A stretch of DNA of 64,000 nucleotides, taken from contig CAXTJU010000010.1 of NCBI GenBank assembly GCA_964244655.1, forward strand, positions 1 to 64,000, read 5' to 3'. Numbering within the stretch: the first letter of the stretch is position 1; every line of letters starts with the position of its first letter. The translations under genes were made by a program, and so were the position numbers. The stretch comes from LMUY01 sp964244655 (GTDB lineage: Bacteria > Pseudomonadota > Alphaproteobacteria > Acetobacterales > Acetobacteraceae). The notes beneath the pieces are model-generated. The model was not told the origin of the DNA, ran no database searches, and was given only the letters and a program-made list of their open reading frames with translations. This document shows positions 53,014-60,799 of the stretch, in pieces.

Positions 53014-53445
53014 CTACTTCTGGATCACGATTTTGGCGGTGGGCGTTCTCGGCCGGAACATCGCCAGCATCCGCTGCGTCACGGTGAAGCCGCCGAAGAT
53101 GTTGACGCTGGCCAGCAGCACCGCCAGGAAGCCGAACACCTGCGCCGCAATGCTGTCGCCCAGGCCGGTGGCAAGCATGGCGCCGACCACGATGACGGAG
53201 GAGATGGCGTTGGTGACGCCCATCAGCGGCGAGTGCAGCGCCGGGGTCACGTTCCACACCACGTAGTAACCGACGAAGCAGGCCATCAGGAACACGGCGA
53301 GCAGGAACACGAACGGCTCCACCGCAGCGCCGATCGGGGCGATGGCGGTGGTCACCGGCTCCGCCATGTTGCGCAGCTGCACGGCGAGCACGGCGGCCTG
53401 GTGCGACACGCTGGTCGCCTGGTCGGCCAAGTCATTCGGGTTCAT
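53014..53445 (-). CDS. pntAB: NAD(P) transhydrogenase subunit alpha, membrane part
   Basis: A 143-aa protein with three to four helices, giving the membrane part of the alpha chain. It contains VFLLAVFLMACFVGYYVVWNVTPALHSPLMGVTNAIS, split from PntAA as in Rhodospirillum rubrum-type systems. Its start overlaps the pntAA stop (ATGA). The tail after the last helix is short (FRPRTPTAKIVIQK). Confidence 0.95.
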   Translation of the reverse strand: MNPNDLADQATSVSHQAAVLAVQLRNMAEPVTTAIAPIGAAVEPFVFLLAVFLMACFVGYYVVWNVTPALHSPLMGVTNAISSVIVVGAMLATGLGDSIAAQVFGFLAVLLASVNIFGGFTVTQRMLAMFRPRTPTAKIVIQK

Positions 53446-54587
53446 GCGGCGGCTCCGACGGCGGGTTTGTAGCGTTCGTGGACCACCGCGCCATGCCGGG
53501 TCAGCATGGTGCCCTGCACGATGGCGTCGTCGTCCGGCAGCTTCGGCATCTTGGCCTCCTTGTCCCAGAACGTGGTCAGGAAGGTCAGCAGGTTGCGGGC
53601 ATACAGGTTGCTGGCGGCGACCGGGATGCGGCCGGGCCAGTTGCGCCAGCCCAGCACCTTGACGCCGTTCTCGGTGCGGGCGATCTCGCCGGGCTTGGTG
53701 GCGCCGCAGTTGCCGCCCGCGTCCGCCGCGATATCGACCACCACGCTGCCGGCCTTCATGCCGGCCACCATCTCCGCGCTGATGATGACGGGCGCCTTGC
53801 CGCCGGCCACCAGCGCGGTGCAGATCACCAGGTCGTTCTTGGCTACTGTCACCTTGAGCAGCTCGGCCTGCTTGGCGCGGAAGGCGTCGCTCATGACGCG
53901 GGCGTAGGCGCCGGTCTGCCCAGCCGACTCCTCGTCCTCCACGCCGACGAAGGTGGCGCCCAGCGAGCGGATCTCCTCCTTGGCCGCCGGGCGCACGTCG
54001 GTCGCGCTGACGATGGCGCCCAGCCGGCGCGCGGTGGCGATGGCCTGCAACCCGGCGACGCCGGCGCCCACCACGAACACGCGGGCGGGCGGCACGGTGC
54101 CGGCGGCAGTCATCATCATGGCGAAGCCGCGGTCGAACGCCCCCGCCCCCTCGATCACGGCGCGGTAGCCGGCGAGGTTGGCCTGCGAGGACAGCACGTC
54201 CATCGACTGCGCCCGGGTGATGCGGGGCAGCAGCTCCATGGCGGCCACGTCGATCCCCGCCTCGGCCAGCCCGGGGGCGAGCGCCGGGTCCACCCCGGCG
54301 TTGGCGACGCAGACCAGCAACGTGCCGCGGGCGATGTGGCTGCGGGTGGACGCGTCCGGCAGCTGCACGGCGAACACGACGGCGGCCCCCGTCAGCACGG
54401 CGGCGGCGTCGGGCGACACCTCCGCCCCGGCGGCGGCGAAATCGGCGTCGGCGATGGAGGCTTGCAGGCCTGCGCCGGCCTGCACCGCCACCTCCATGCC
54501 AAGGGCGATCAGCTTCTTCACCGTCTCAGGCGTGGCGGCGACGCGGGTTTCCGCATCCGCCGTTTCCTTCAGCACCGCCAGGCGCAT
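53442..54587 (-). CDS. pntAA: NAD(P) transhydrogenase subunit alpha, NAD-binding part
   Basis: Soluble NAD(H)-binding domain I, 381 aa, the usual size for the separate PntAA chain. It opens MRLAVLKETADAETRVAATP and contains LLPRITRAQSMDVLSSQANLAGYRA, the GAGVAGLQAIATARRLGA nucleotide fold and the VDIAADAGGN segment. The ATG at 54587 is preceded by GGGGGAAC at a normal distance; an ATG five codons earlier also exists. First gene of the operon; a possible -10 TACAAT lies about 30 bp upstream. Confidence 0.96.
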   Translation of the reverse strand: MRLAVLKETADAETRVAATPETVKKLIALGMEVAVQAGAGLQASIADADFAAAGAEVSPDAAAVLTGAAVVFAVQLPDASTRSHIARGTLLVCVANAGVDPALAPGLAEAGIDVAAMELLPRITRAQSMDVLSSQANLAGYRAVIEGAGAFDRGFAMMMTAAGTVPPARVFVVGAGVAGLQAIATARRLGAIVSATDVRPAAKEEIRSLGATFVGVEDEESAGQTGAYARVMSDAFRAKQAELLKVTVAKNDLVICTALVAGGKAPVIISAEMVAGMKAGSVVVDIAADAGGNCGATKPGEIARTENGVKVLGWRNWPGRIPVAASNLYARNLLTFLTTFWDKEAKMPKLPDDDAIVQGTMLTRHGAVVHERYKPAVGAAA

Positions 54588-54616
54588 CCGCTGTTCCCCC
54601 ATGGCGGACACCGCCC

Positions 54617-54622
54617 ATTGTA
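54617..54622 (-). promoter_or_regulatory. Possible -10 element of the pnt operon
   Basis: TACAAT on the minus strand, about 30 bp upstream of the pntAA ATG. No convincing -35 is seen at 16-18 bp. A hairpin GACTAC-ATCG-GTAGTC lies further upstream at 54710-54725. Confidence 0.35.
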
Positions 54623-54848
54623 GGCCAAGAATGCGGGACGGCGGACGGCCGCGCAAGAGCGCCCGCGACGATGACGGCCGTGGCCCGGCCCCCGGCGCGC
54701 GCCCGGGCCGACTACATCGGTAGTCTATCCTGCCCTCTGCTGCCGTTGAACTTCCGGCAGGGCCAGAGTATAGCGTGGCCGAAGCGGCAACTCCGATCTT
54801 TTGACCAGCAACGGCCTAGTAGAGCTTGCCGATCCACAGGAGAGATCA

Positions 54849-55142
54849 TTGCGGTCTGGTGTCGCCTTGTCCGCTTTGTGCGCGGTTGCACTGTCGGGGT
54901 GCCTCGGGACCGGCCCGACGCACCCGCCCGTGCCTGCGACTCCGGACGAGCAGGTGCCCGTGCCGCCGCCTTCCACCACGACGCTGATCTGGCAGCCGGG
55001 CCACTACGACTGGGACGGGGCGCATTACCTCTGGGTGCGGGGCGAGTGGACCGCAAGCACCGGCGAGACGCGGCTATGGCGCGACGGCTTCTGGGACACG
55101 GTCAACAAGCAGCCGGTCTGGGTGCCGGGGCGCTGGCTCTAA
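54849..55142 (+). CDS. Small lipoprotein with W-x-P-G-H/R repeats
   Basis: A 97-aa protein whose TTG start at 54849 is chosen because AGGAGAG lies 4-5 bases upstream. A lipoprotein signal leads to lipobox LSGC (Cys near residue 18), then a proline/threonine-rich linker. Short aromatic repeats of the type WQPGHY, YLWVRGEW and WVPGRW make up the rest, as in YXWV-type envelope proteins of unknown function. The stop overlaps the end of the convergent downstream gene by 4 bp. It is probably attached to the outer membrane. Confidence 0.7.
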   Translation: MRSGVALSALCAVALSGCLGTGPTHPPVPATPDEQVPVPPPSTTTLIWQPGHYDWDGAHYLWVRGEWTASTGETRLWRDGFWDTVNKQPVWVPGRWL

Positions 55143-56326
55143 GGCTCGTTCGCCTTGTACGACCGCACCCCGTTCGCGTCGGTCGAGTAGGTGCCGAGGA
55201 ACCGCTCCGGCTTCTGCGCCACCGCGTCCGGCAGCACATCGGGGGGCGCAGCCTGCGGCGCGCGCGGGGACTCCGGCTGGACCAGCACCTGGTCCGGAGT
55301 CGGTGCCCGTGCCGCCTTCCTGGCCGCCCGGCGGGAAGCCTGCCGCCGGCTGGCCTCCAGCTCCGCGTAGAGCGACTCCAGCCGCGTCATGACGCCCCTC
55401 GGCTCGGCCGACTCGGGCTTGCGGACCGGCACGGCCGGAAGCGGGACAGCCGGGAGCGGCGGCTCGACCGCCGCCTCCGGCAGCGCCGCCGACGCCCGGG
55501 GCGGCTCGGCGCGCGTGCCTGCCAAGGCTTGAGGCTCGGGAGCTTGAGGCTCGATAGCTTGAGGTTCAGGGGCTGGGGGCGTGGCAAGGACGGGAGGCGC
55601 CGGGTTCGCAAGGACCGCCACAGCCTGCCGGCCATCCGGGACCGGTCCTTGGCGCAGCAGCCATCCGCCCAGGGCGACGCAGGCCACCGCCAGGCCGAGC
55701 CCGGCGGCGATGACGGCCCCCCGCCCGGCCCGAACCCGGCGCATCGGGGCCGGACCGGTCGCGGGATTGGCCGTGCCCGGCGCCGGAACCAGCGGAACAG
55801 GGCGCGGCGGCGCGGGCGGCTGGGCCGCCGCGGGCGCCGCAGCCCCCAGATCGACGGCTTCCTGGGCGGCCAGCCGGCTGTGCAGCGGCGCGAACTCGTC
55901 CGTGTCAAGCGCGGCCAGGAAGCCCGGCGTGCCGGCCAGCACGAATTGCAGCGCCGGGCCGACCCGTATGGCGAGCTGCAAGTATCGCAGCGTGGACCGC
56001 GGCAACGCGTCCGCGCCGCTGATCAGCAGGACGATGCGGTCGTAGGACTCATCCAGCACGGTCAGGTTGCCGAACGCTTCCCGGAGGATCAGGTCGTCCT
56101 GCTGCGTCCGCTCCAGCCGCCCCGTCACCTCCGCCACCAGCCGGGCGATGCTGAGGCCCTCGGACACGGTGGCCTTGAGCCGGAACACCCGGCTGTCCTG
56201 GATCGCCAGCCGGCGCGTCGCCTTGTCGAGCAACGCGTCTGCGCCGCCATCGGGCGCCAGAATGGCTACGTCCCCGCCGGCCAGCACCTGGCGGATCACG
56301 CGGTCGAAGGTATCCGGCTGGCTCAA
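55139..56326 (-). CDS. Membrane protein with ExeA/GspA-like domain lacking a P-loop
   Basis: A 395-aa protein starting at TTG 56326. Residues 1-160 resemble the AAA part of ExeA/GspA-type proteins (VTGRLERTQQDDLILREAFG, VLLISGADALP, LQFVLAGTPGFLAAL). Where a Walker A should be, it reads ILAPDGGADALLDKA, with no GKT/S. A proline-rich linker leads to one membrane helix (about 203-223), then a periplasmic proline/alanine-rich region with three EPQA repeats and a basic coiled stretch. Nucleotide hydrolysis is therefore unlikely. No type II secretion or pilus genes are nearby. Function unknown. Confidence 0.65.
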   Translation of the reverse strand: MSQPDTFDRVIRQVLAGGDVAILAPDGGADALLDKATRRLAIQDSRVFRLKATVSEGLSIARLVAEVTGRLERTQQDDLILREAFGNLTVLDESYDRIVLLISGADALPRSTLRYLQLAIRVGPALQFVLAGTPGFLAALDTDEFAPLHSRLAAQEAVDLGAAAPAAAQPPAPPRPVPLVPAPGTANPATGPAPMRRVRAGRGAVIAAGLGLAVACVALGGWLLRQGPVPDGRQAVAVLANPAPPVLATPPAPEPQAIEPQAPEPQALAGTRAEPPRASAALPEAAVEPPLPAVPLPAVPVRKPESAEPRGVMTRLESLYAELEASRRQASRRAARKAARAPTPDQVLVQPESPRAPQAAPPDVLPDAVAQKPERFLGTYSTDANGVRSYKANEP

Positions 56327-56468
56327 GGCCCTGGGTGAGATGAAAATGCTCGCAGAACTCCGCTGAGGTGCGTGCCGCCCGAGGACTTGGGCTGCACGCG
56401 ACGGCCGGTTGAACTCCCACCAGCCGCTGCGAGGGCACGACTAGCGCATCCCGGGGGCGTGAACCTAG

Positions 56469-56480
56469 CGCAAATTTGCG
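56469..56480. promoter_or_regulatory. 12-bp palindrome CGCAAATTTGCG
   Basis: A perfect palindrome in the 179-bp gap between the ABC1 gene stop and the TTG start of the ExeA-like gene, about 145 bp upstream of that start. It could be a regulator site or part of a transcript end. Confidence 0.35.
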
Positions 56481-56505
56481 TTGGCGGACCGGAAGGCCCG
56501 GGGCT

Positions 56506-57855
56506 CTATCCGTGGCCGGGGACGCCGGCCTCCTTCAGCGCGGCCGCCTGGCGCGTCGCCAGCGCGTCGGCGTCGAACCCGGCGGTCATCTCGCGGAACA
56601 GCTCCGACCAGTTCAGCTCCGCCTTCAGCCGCAGGAACACGCTGCCCAGGCCCACCGCCGAGCGGTCCATCAGCACGAACTCCCGCGGCGGGCGCACGCC
56701 GCCGCTCTTCTTCAGCTCCTCGTACACCTTCTCCGCCACCTTGCGCCCGTAATCCGGATCGCCGTGCTGCTGGATCGGCCGCACCCGGTCGTCCAGCAAC
56801 GGCTCGTAGATGAAGCGCGCCCACTGGTTCATCACCTCCATCTTCTCGCGCGACAGCCCGGTGAAGCCCCACTGCTCGTAGGCGTGGTGCGCCCGGTCCA
56901 TGTCCTCGGTGCGAATCGCCTCGTACAGGTCGATCACCCCGGCGACGAACTTGGGCGGGAACACCCGGATGCTGCCGTAGTCCAGCAGGTTCAGCCCGTT
57001 GTCGTCGCGCACCTGGTAGTTGCCGAGGTGCGGGTCTCCGTGGATGACGCCGTAATGGTACAGCGGGCGATACCAGGCGTGGAAGATCGCGGTCGCTACC
57101 TGGTTGCGCTCCTCCAGCGACATGCCCTCGTCCAGCCGGGATTGCAGCCCGCGGCCCTTCAGCCAGGTCATGGTCAGCAGCCGCCCCGTCGAGTGGCTCT
57201 CGATCGGGCGCGGCACGCTCACCAGGGGGTCGCCGTCGAGCATCAGCGCATACAGCCGCATCTGCGCCGCCTCGCGCCGGTAGTCCAGCTCCTCGCGCAG
57301 CCGCTCGGCCAGCTCGGCGTAGATGTCGTCGGACTGGATGGTGGACTCGAACCGCTTGTACAGCGACATCGCCAGCCGCAGCTGCCGCAGGTCGGCCTCC
57401 ATGGCGCTGACCATGTCGGGATATTGCAGCTTGCAGGCCACGTCCGTGCCGTCGTGCAGCACGGCCCGGTGCACCTGGCCCAGGCTGGCCGCCGCCGCGG
57501 CCTCCTGGCCGAAGCTCTTGAACTTGCTTTGCCAATCCGGCCCCAGCTCGCCCGACATGCGGCGGCGCACGAAGCTCCAGCCCATCGGCGGCGCGTTGGC
57601 CTGCAACTGGGCCAGCTCGTTGGCGTACTCCTCCGGCAGCGCGTCCGGGATGGTGGACATGAACTGCGCCACCTTCATCAGCGGCCCCTTCAGCCCGCCG
57701 AGGATCGCCTTGAGGTCCTCCGCGTGGGCCGACTGGTTGCCCTTGATGCCGAACACGCGCTGGCCGGCGAAGCGCGCGGCGATGCCGCCCACGGCACCGG
57801 AGGTGCGGGCCATGCGGCGCACCTCGCCGAAGATGTTGGGCCGGTCCTCGGACAT
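56506..57855 (-). CDS. ABC1/UbiB family kinase-like protein
   Basis: Atypical protein-kinase-like ATPase of 449 aa. The KxGQ motif is altered to KVAQ at residue 61, the alanine-rich nucleotide loop AAAAASLGQVH is at 119-129, the catalytic loop HGDPHLGNYQ at 272-281, and the metal-binding LDYG at 291-294. UbiB/COQ8 members support ubiquinone biosynthesis, but this protein lacks the usual C-terminal membrane helices of UbiB and sits apart from ubi genes. It is therefore better called an AarF/ABC1 paralogue. pepF lies 3 bp upstream on the same strand. Confidence 0.9.
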   Translation of the reverse strand: MSEDRPNIFGEVRRMARTSGAVGGIAARFAGQRVFGIKGNQSAHAEDLKAILGGLKGPLMKVAQFMSTIPDALPEEYANELAQLQANAPPMGWSFVRRRMSGELGPDWQSKFKSFGQEAAAAASLGQVHRAVLHDGTDVACKLQYPDMVSAMEADLRQLRLAMSLYKRFESTIQSDDIYAELAERLREELDYRREAAQMRLYALMLDGDPLVSVPRPIESHSTGRLLTMTWLKGRGLQSRLDEGMSLEERNQVATAIFHAWYRPLYHYGVIHGDPHLGNYQVRDDNGLNLLDYGSIRVFPPKFVAGVIDLYEAIRTEDMDRAHHAYEQWGFTGLSREKMEVMNQWARFIYEPLLDDRVRPIQQHGDPDYGRKVAEKVYEELKKSGGVRPPREFVLMDRSAVGLGSVFLRLKAELNWSELFREMTAGFDADALATRQAAALKEAGVPGHG

Positions 57856-57858
57856 GTC

Positions 57859-59688
57859 TCAGCCCTCCAATTCGTCGATGAAGCCGCTGATCACGTCCAG
57901 GCCCCGACGCCAGAACGCCGGGTCCGACGCATCCAGCCCAAAGGGTGCAAGCAATTCACGGTGACGCTTGGTGCCGCCCGCCCGCAGCATGTCCAGGTAC
58001 TTGGCCTGGAACCCGGCATGCCCGTCCTGGAACACGCCGTACAGCGCGTTCACCAGGCAGTCCCCGAAGGCGTAGGCGTACACGTAGAACGGCGAGTGCA
58101 CGAAATGCGGCACGTAGGCCCAGAACACGTCGTATTCCGGCGCGAACTCGAAGGCCGGGCCGAGGCTCTCCGTCTGCACCTGCCGCCAGATGGCGCCGAT
58201 CCGCTCCGGCAACAGCTCGCCTGACCGCCGCTCGTCGTGCAGCCGGGTCTCGAACTGGTAGAACGCGGTCTGGCGGATCACGGTGTTGAGCATGTCCTCC
58301 ACCTTGCCGGCCAGCATGATGCGCCGCCGGCCCGGATCTGTTTCCGCATCGAGCAATGCGCGGAAGGTCAGCATCTCGCCGAATACGCTGGCGGTCTCGG
58401 CCAGTGTCAGCGGCGTGCCGGATTGCAGGTAGCCCTGCCCCGAGGCCAGCACCTGGTGCACGCCGTGGCCCAGCTCGTGCGCCAGCGTCATCACGTCGCG
58501 CGAGCGGCCATGGTAGTTCAGCAGCAGGTAGGGGTGCGCCGAGGGCACCGTCGGGTGGGCGAACGCGCCGCCCGACTTGCCGGGGCGCAACCCGGCGTCG
58601 ATCCATGGGTGGTCAAAGAAGCGGCGGCCGATGTCGGCCAGCTCCGGGCTGAACGCGCCGTACGCCGTCAGCACCCGGTTGCGCGCCTCGTCCCACGCGA
58701 TGGCGCGGTCGTCGTCGCCCGGCAGCGGCGCGTTGCGGTCCCAGTGCTGCAGCTTCGGCAGCCCCAGCCATTTCGCCTTCATCGCGTAGTAGCGGTGCGA
58801 CAGCCGCGCGTAATCGGCCGACACGGCGGACACCAGCGCGTCCACCACCTCGTCCTCCACCATGTTGGAGCGGTTGCGGCTGCTGCCGGGGCGGGGATAC
58901 TGCCGCCAGGAATCGCTGATCGACTTGTCCTTGGCCAGCGTGTTGGTGATCAGCCCGAACAGCTTGACCCGCTCGCCGAACGCCGCCCCGATGGCATGGC
59001 CGGCCTGCTCGCGCACCGCCCGGTCGCCGTCGGACAGCTTGTTCAGCACGTCGCTGACCGTCAGCTCCTCGCCGCCAAACGGCACCCGCATCCCGGCCAC
59101 CGTCTCGTCGAACAGCCGGCTCCACGCCTGCGCCCCGGTGACGGACTTCTCGTGCAGCAGCCGCTCCGCCTCGTCCGAGAGCTGGTGCGGCCGGAACACC
59201 CGCAGGTCGCGCAGGAAGGGCTGCCAGCGGGCGAGCGCCGGGTCCGCCAGCTTGGCCTCCAGCACCGCGTCCTCCAGCCGGTTCAGCTCGAGGCTGAAGA
59301 AGATCAGGTGCGAGCTGATCGCCGTGACCCGCTCGGAGCAGGACTGCATGAACTGGCCGATGGCGGCATTCGTGCCGTCGCCGCTGAACTCCAGCTGGGC
59401 GAACGACATCACCCGGCCCAGCACCTCCTCGATCCGCTCGTACTCCGCCAGCGCCGCCGCCAGCGCCGCCCCGCTCAGCCCCGCCAGCCGCCCGGCATGG
59501 GCGGCGGCGAAGGCGGCGGCGGCGGACTCGGCCGCATCCAGGTCGGCGGCGATGCGCGGGCTGCCGGTCCCGGGATACAGGTCCGACAAATCCCACGCCG
59601 GCAACGCCTCGGCGGCAGGCGAGAGGGCGGCCAGGCCCTCGGGCAGGCGGAGCGGCGCAGGCGTTAGGTGTCTGTTCATCCCCTGCAT
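57859..59688 (-). CDS. pepF: M3 family oligoendopeptidase F
   Basis: Cytoplasmic zinc metallopeptidase of 609 aa that cleaves short peptides. The HELGH zinc motif is at residues 404-408, preceded by LLLNYHGRSRDVMTLA and followed by the third zinc ligand in LTLAETASVFGEML, both typical of M3B. Either ATG 59688 or 59679 may start it (MQGMNRHL). The ABC1-like gene begins 3 bp after its stop, implying co-transcription. It is divergent from the CDF exporter gene. Confidence 0.93.
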   Translation of the reverse strand: MQGMNRHLTPAPLRLPEGLAALSPAAEALPAWDLSDLYPGTGSPRIAADLDAAESAAAAFAAAHAGRLAGLSGAALAAALAEYERIEEVLGRVMSFAQLEFSGDGTNAAIGQFMQSCSERVTAISSHLIFFSLELNRLEDAVLEAKLADPALARWQPFLRDLRVFRPHQLSDEAERLLHEKSVTGAQAWSRLFDETVAGMRVPFGGEELTVSDVLNKLSDGDRAVREQAGHAIGAAFGERVKLFGLITNTLAKDKSISDSWRQYPRPGSSRNRSNMVEDEVVDALVSAVSADYARLSHRYYAMKAKWLGLPKLQHWDRNAPLPGDDDRAIAWDEARNRVLTAYGAFSPELADIGRRFFDHPWIDAGLRPGKSGGAFAHPTVPSAHPYLLLNYHGRSRDVMTLAHELGHGVHQVLASGQGYLQSGTPLTLAETASVFGEMLTFRALLDAETDPGRRRIMLAGKVEDMLNTVIRQTAFYQFETRLHDERRSGELLPERIGAIWRQVQTESLGPAFEFAPEYDVFWAYVPHFVHSPFYVYAYAFGDCLVNALYGVFQDGHAGFQAKYLDMLRAGGTKRHRELLAPFGLDASDPAFWRRGLDVISGFIDELEG

Positions 59689-59742
59689 CTAAGGCGGCGG
59701 CCGGGTCCGTCAAAGGGATGGCCCCGCAGCATCCCGCCAGCG

Positions 59743-59748
59743 CATACT
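59743..59748 (+). promoter_or_regulatory. Possible -10 element of a leaderless transcript
   Basis: CATACT ends 6 nt before the ATG at 59755, with no Shine-Dalgarno sequence. It is the weakest of the four similar cases in the window. Confidence 0.25.
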
Positions 59749-59754
59749 GCCGCC

Positions 59755-60705
59755 ATGCCCCATGCCCCCCATGCCGGCCACGACCATGCCGGCCACTCCC
59801 ACGCCGGCCATTCCCACGCGGGCCACTCTCACGCGCCGGCCAGCTTCGGCCGCGCCTTCGCCATCGGCATGGCGCTGAACGCGGCCCTGGTCGCGCTGCA
59901 AGCCGGCGCGGGCGCATGGGCGCACTCGACCGCGCTGCTGGCCGACGCCGTGCACAACCTGGGCGACGTGATGGGCCTGGGCTTCGCCTGGCTGGCGGCC
60001 TCCCTGGGCGGGCGGCGGCCCACCGCGCGGCGCACCTACGGCTGGGGCCGCGGCAGCATCCTCGCCGCCCTGGCCAACGCCAGCGTGCTGCTGGTCGGCA
60101 CCGGCGCCATCGTGGTGGAGGCGGTGCAGCGCCTGTTCCACCCCGCCCCCGTCGCCGGCGGGGTGGTGATGGCCGTCGCCGCCATCGCGATCGCCGTGAA
60201 CGGCGCGGTGGCCATGATGTTCCTGCGCGGCCGCCGGCACGACATCAACGTCCGCGCCGCCTTCCTGCACATGGCCGCCGACGCCGCCGTGTCCGCCGGC
60301 GTGCTGCTGGCCGCCCTGCTCATCACCCTCACCGGCTCGCCCTGGCTCGACCCGGCGGCCAGCCTGCTGATCTCGGCCGTCATCCTCGCCAGCAGCTGGG
60401 GCCTGCTGCGCGAGGCCACCAACCTCGCCATGGACGCCGTCCCCCCCGGCATCGACCCGGCGGCGGTGCACGGCCGCCTGCTGGCCCTGCCCGGCGTGGT
60501 GGAGGTGCACGACCTGCATATCTGGGCGCTGTCCACCACCCGCACCGCCGCCACCGCCCACCTGGTGGCGGACGGCCAGGCCGCGCTCGCGCCGCTCGCC
60601 AGCCGCGTGCTGCGGGAGGAGTTCGCCATCGCCCACTGCACGGTCCAGGTGGAAACCGCGGAGACGGCGGATGCATGCGCGCTGCGGCCGGAGCACGTCG
60701 TCTGA
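59755..60705 (+). CDS. CDF family metal cation exporter (CzcD/ZitB-like)
   Basis: Proton-coupled efflux of zinc, cobalt or similar ions across the inner membrane, 316 aa with six helices. The N-terminus is histidine-rich, with HDHAG and three GHSHA repeats (residues 4-25) that likely bind metal. The transport-site motifs are HNLGD in helix 2 and HMAAD in helix 5, giving the HD-HD tetrahedral site associated with zinc. The cytoplasmic domain carries VHDLHIW and HCTVQVE. The ATG at 59755 keeps the His-rich start; a longer frame from 59668 is unrelated sequence. Confidence 0.93.
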   Translation: MPHAPHAGHDHAGHSHAGHSHAGHSHAPASFGRAFAIGMALNAALVALQAGAGAWAHSTALLADAVHNLGDVMGLGFAWLAASLGGRRPTARRTYGWGRGSILAALANASVLLVGTGAIVVEAVQRLFHPAPVAGGVVMAVAAIAIAVNGAVAMMFLRGRRHDINVRAAFLHMAADAAVSAGVLLAALLITLTGSPWLDPAASLLISAVILASSWGLLREATNLAMDAVPPGIDPAAVHGRLLALPGVVEVHDLHIWALSTTRTAATAHLVADGQAALAPLASRVLREEFAIAHCTVQVETAETADACALRPEHVV

Positions 60706-60799
60706 CGCCATGAGGGGAGCGGCCCAGGCGCTTGAGCCCCGTTCAAGGCCCTGACGCCCCACCACTGCGCTCACCACGGCGTTCACCAAGGACTCGCGC

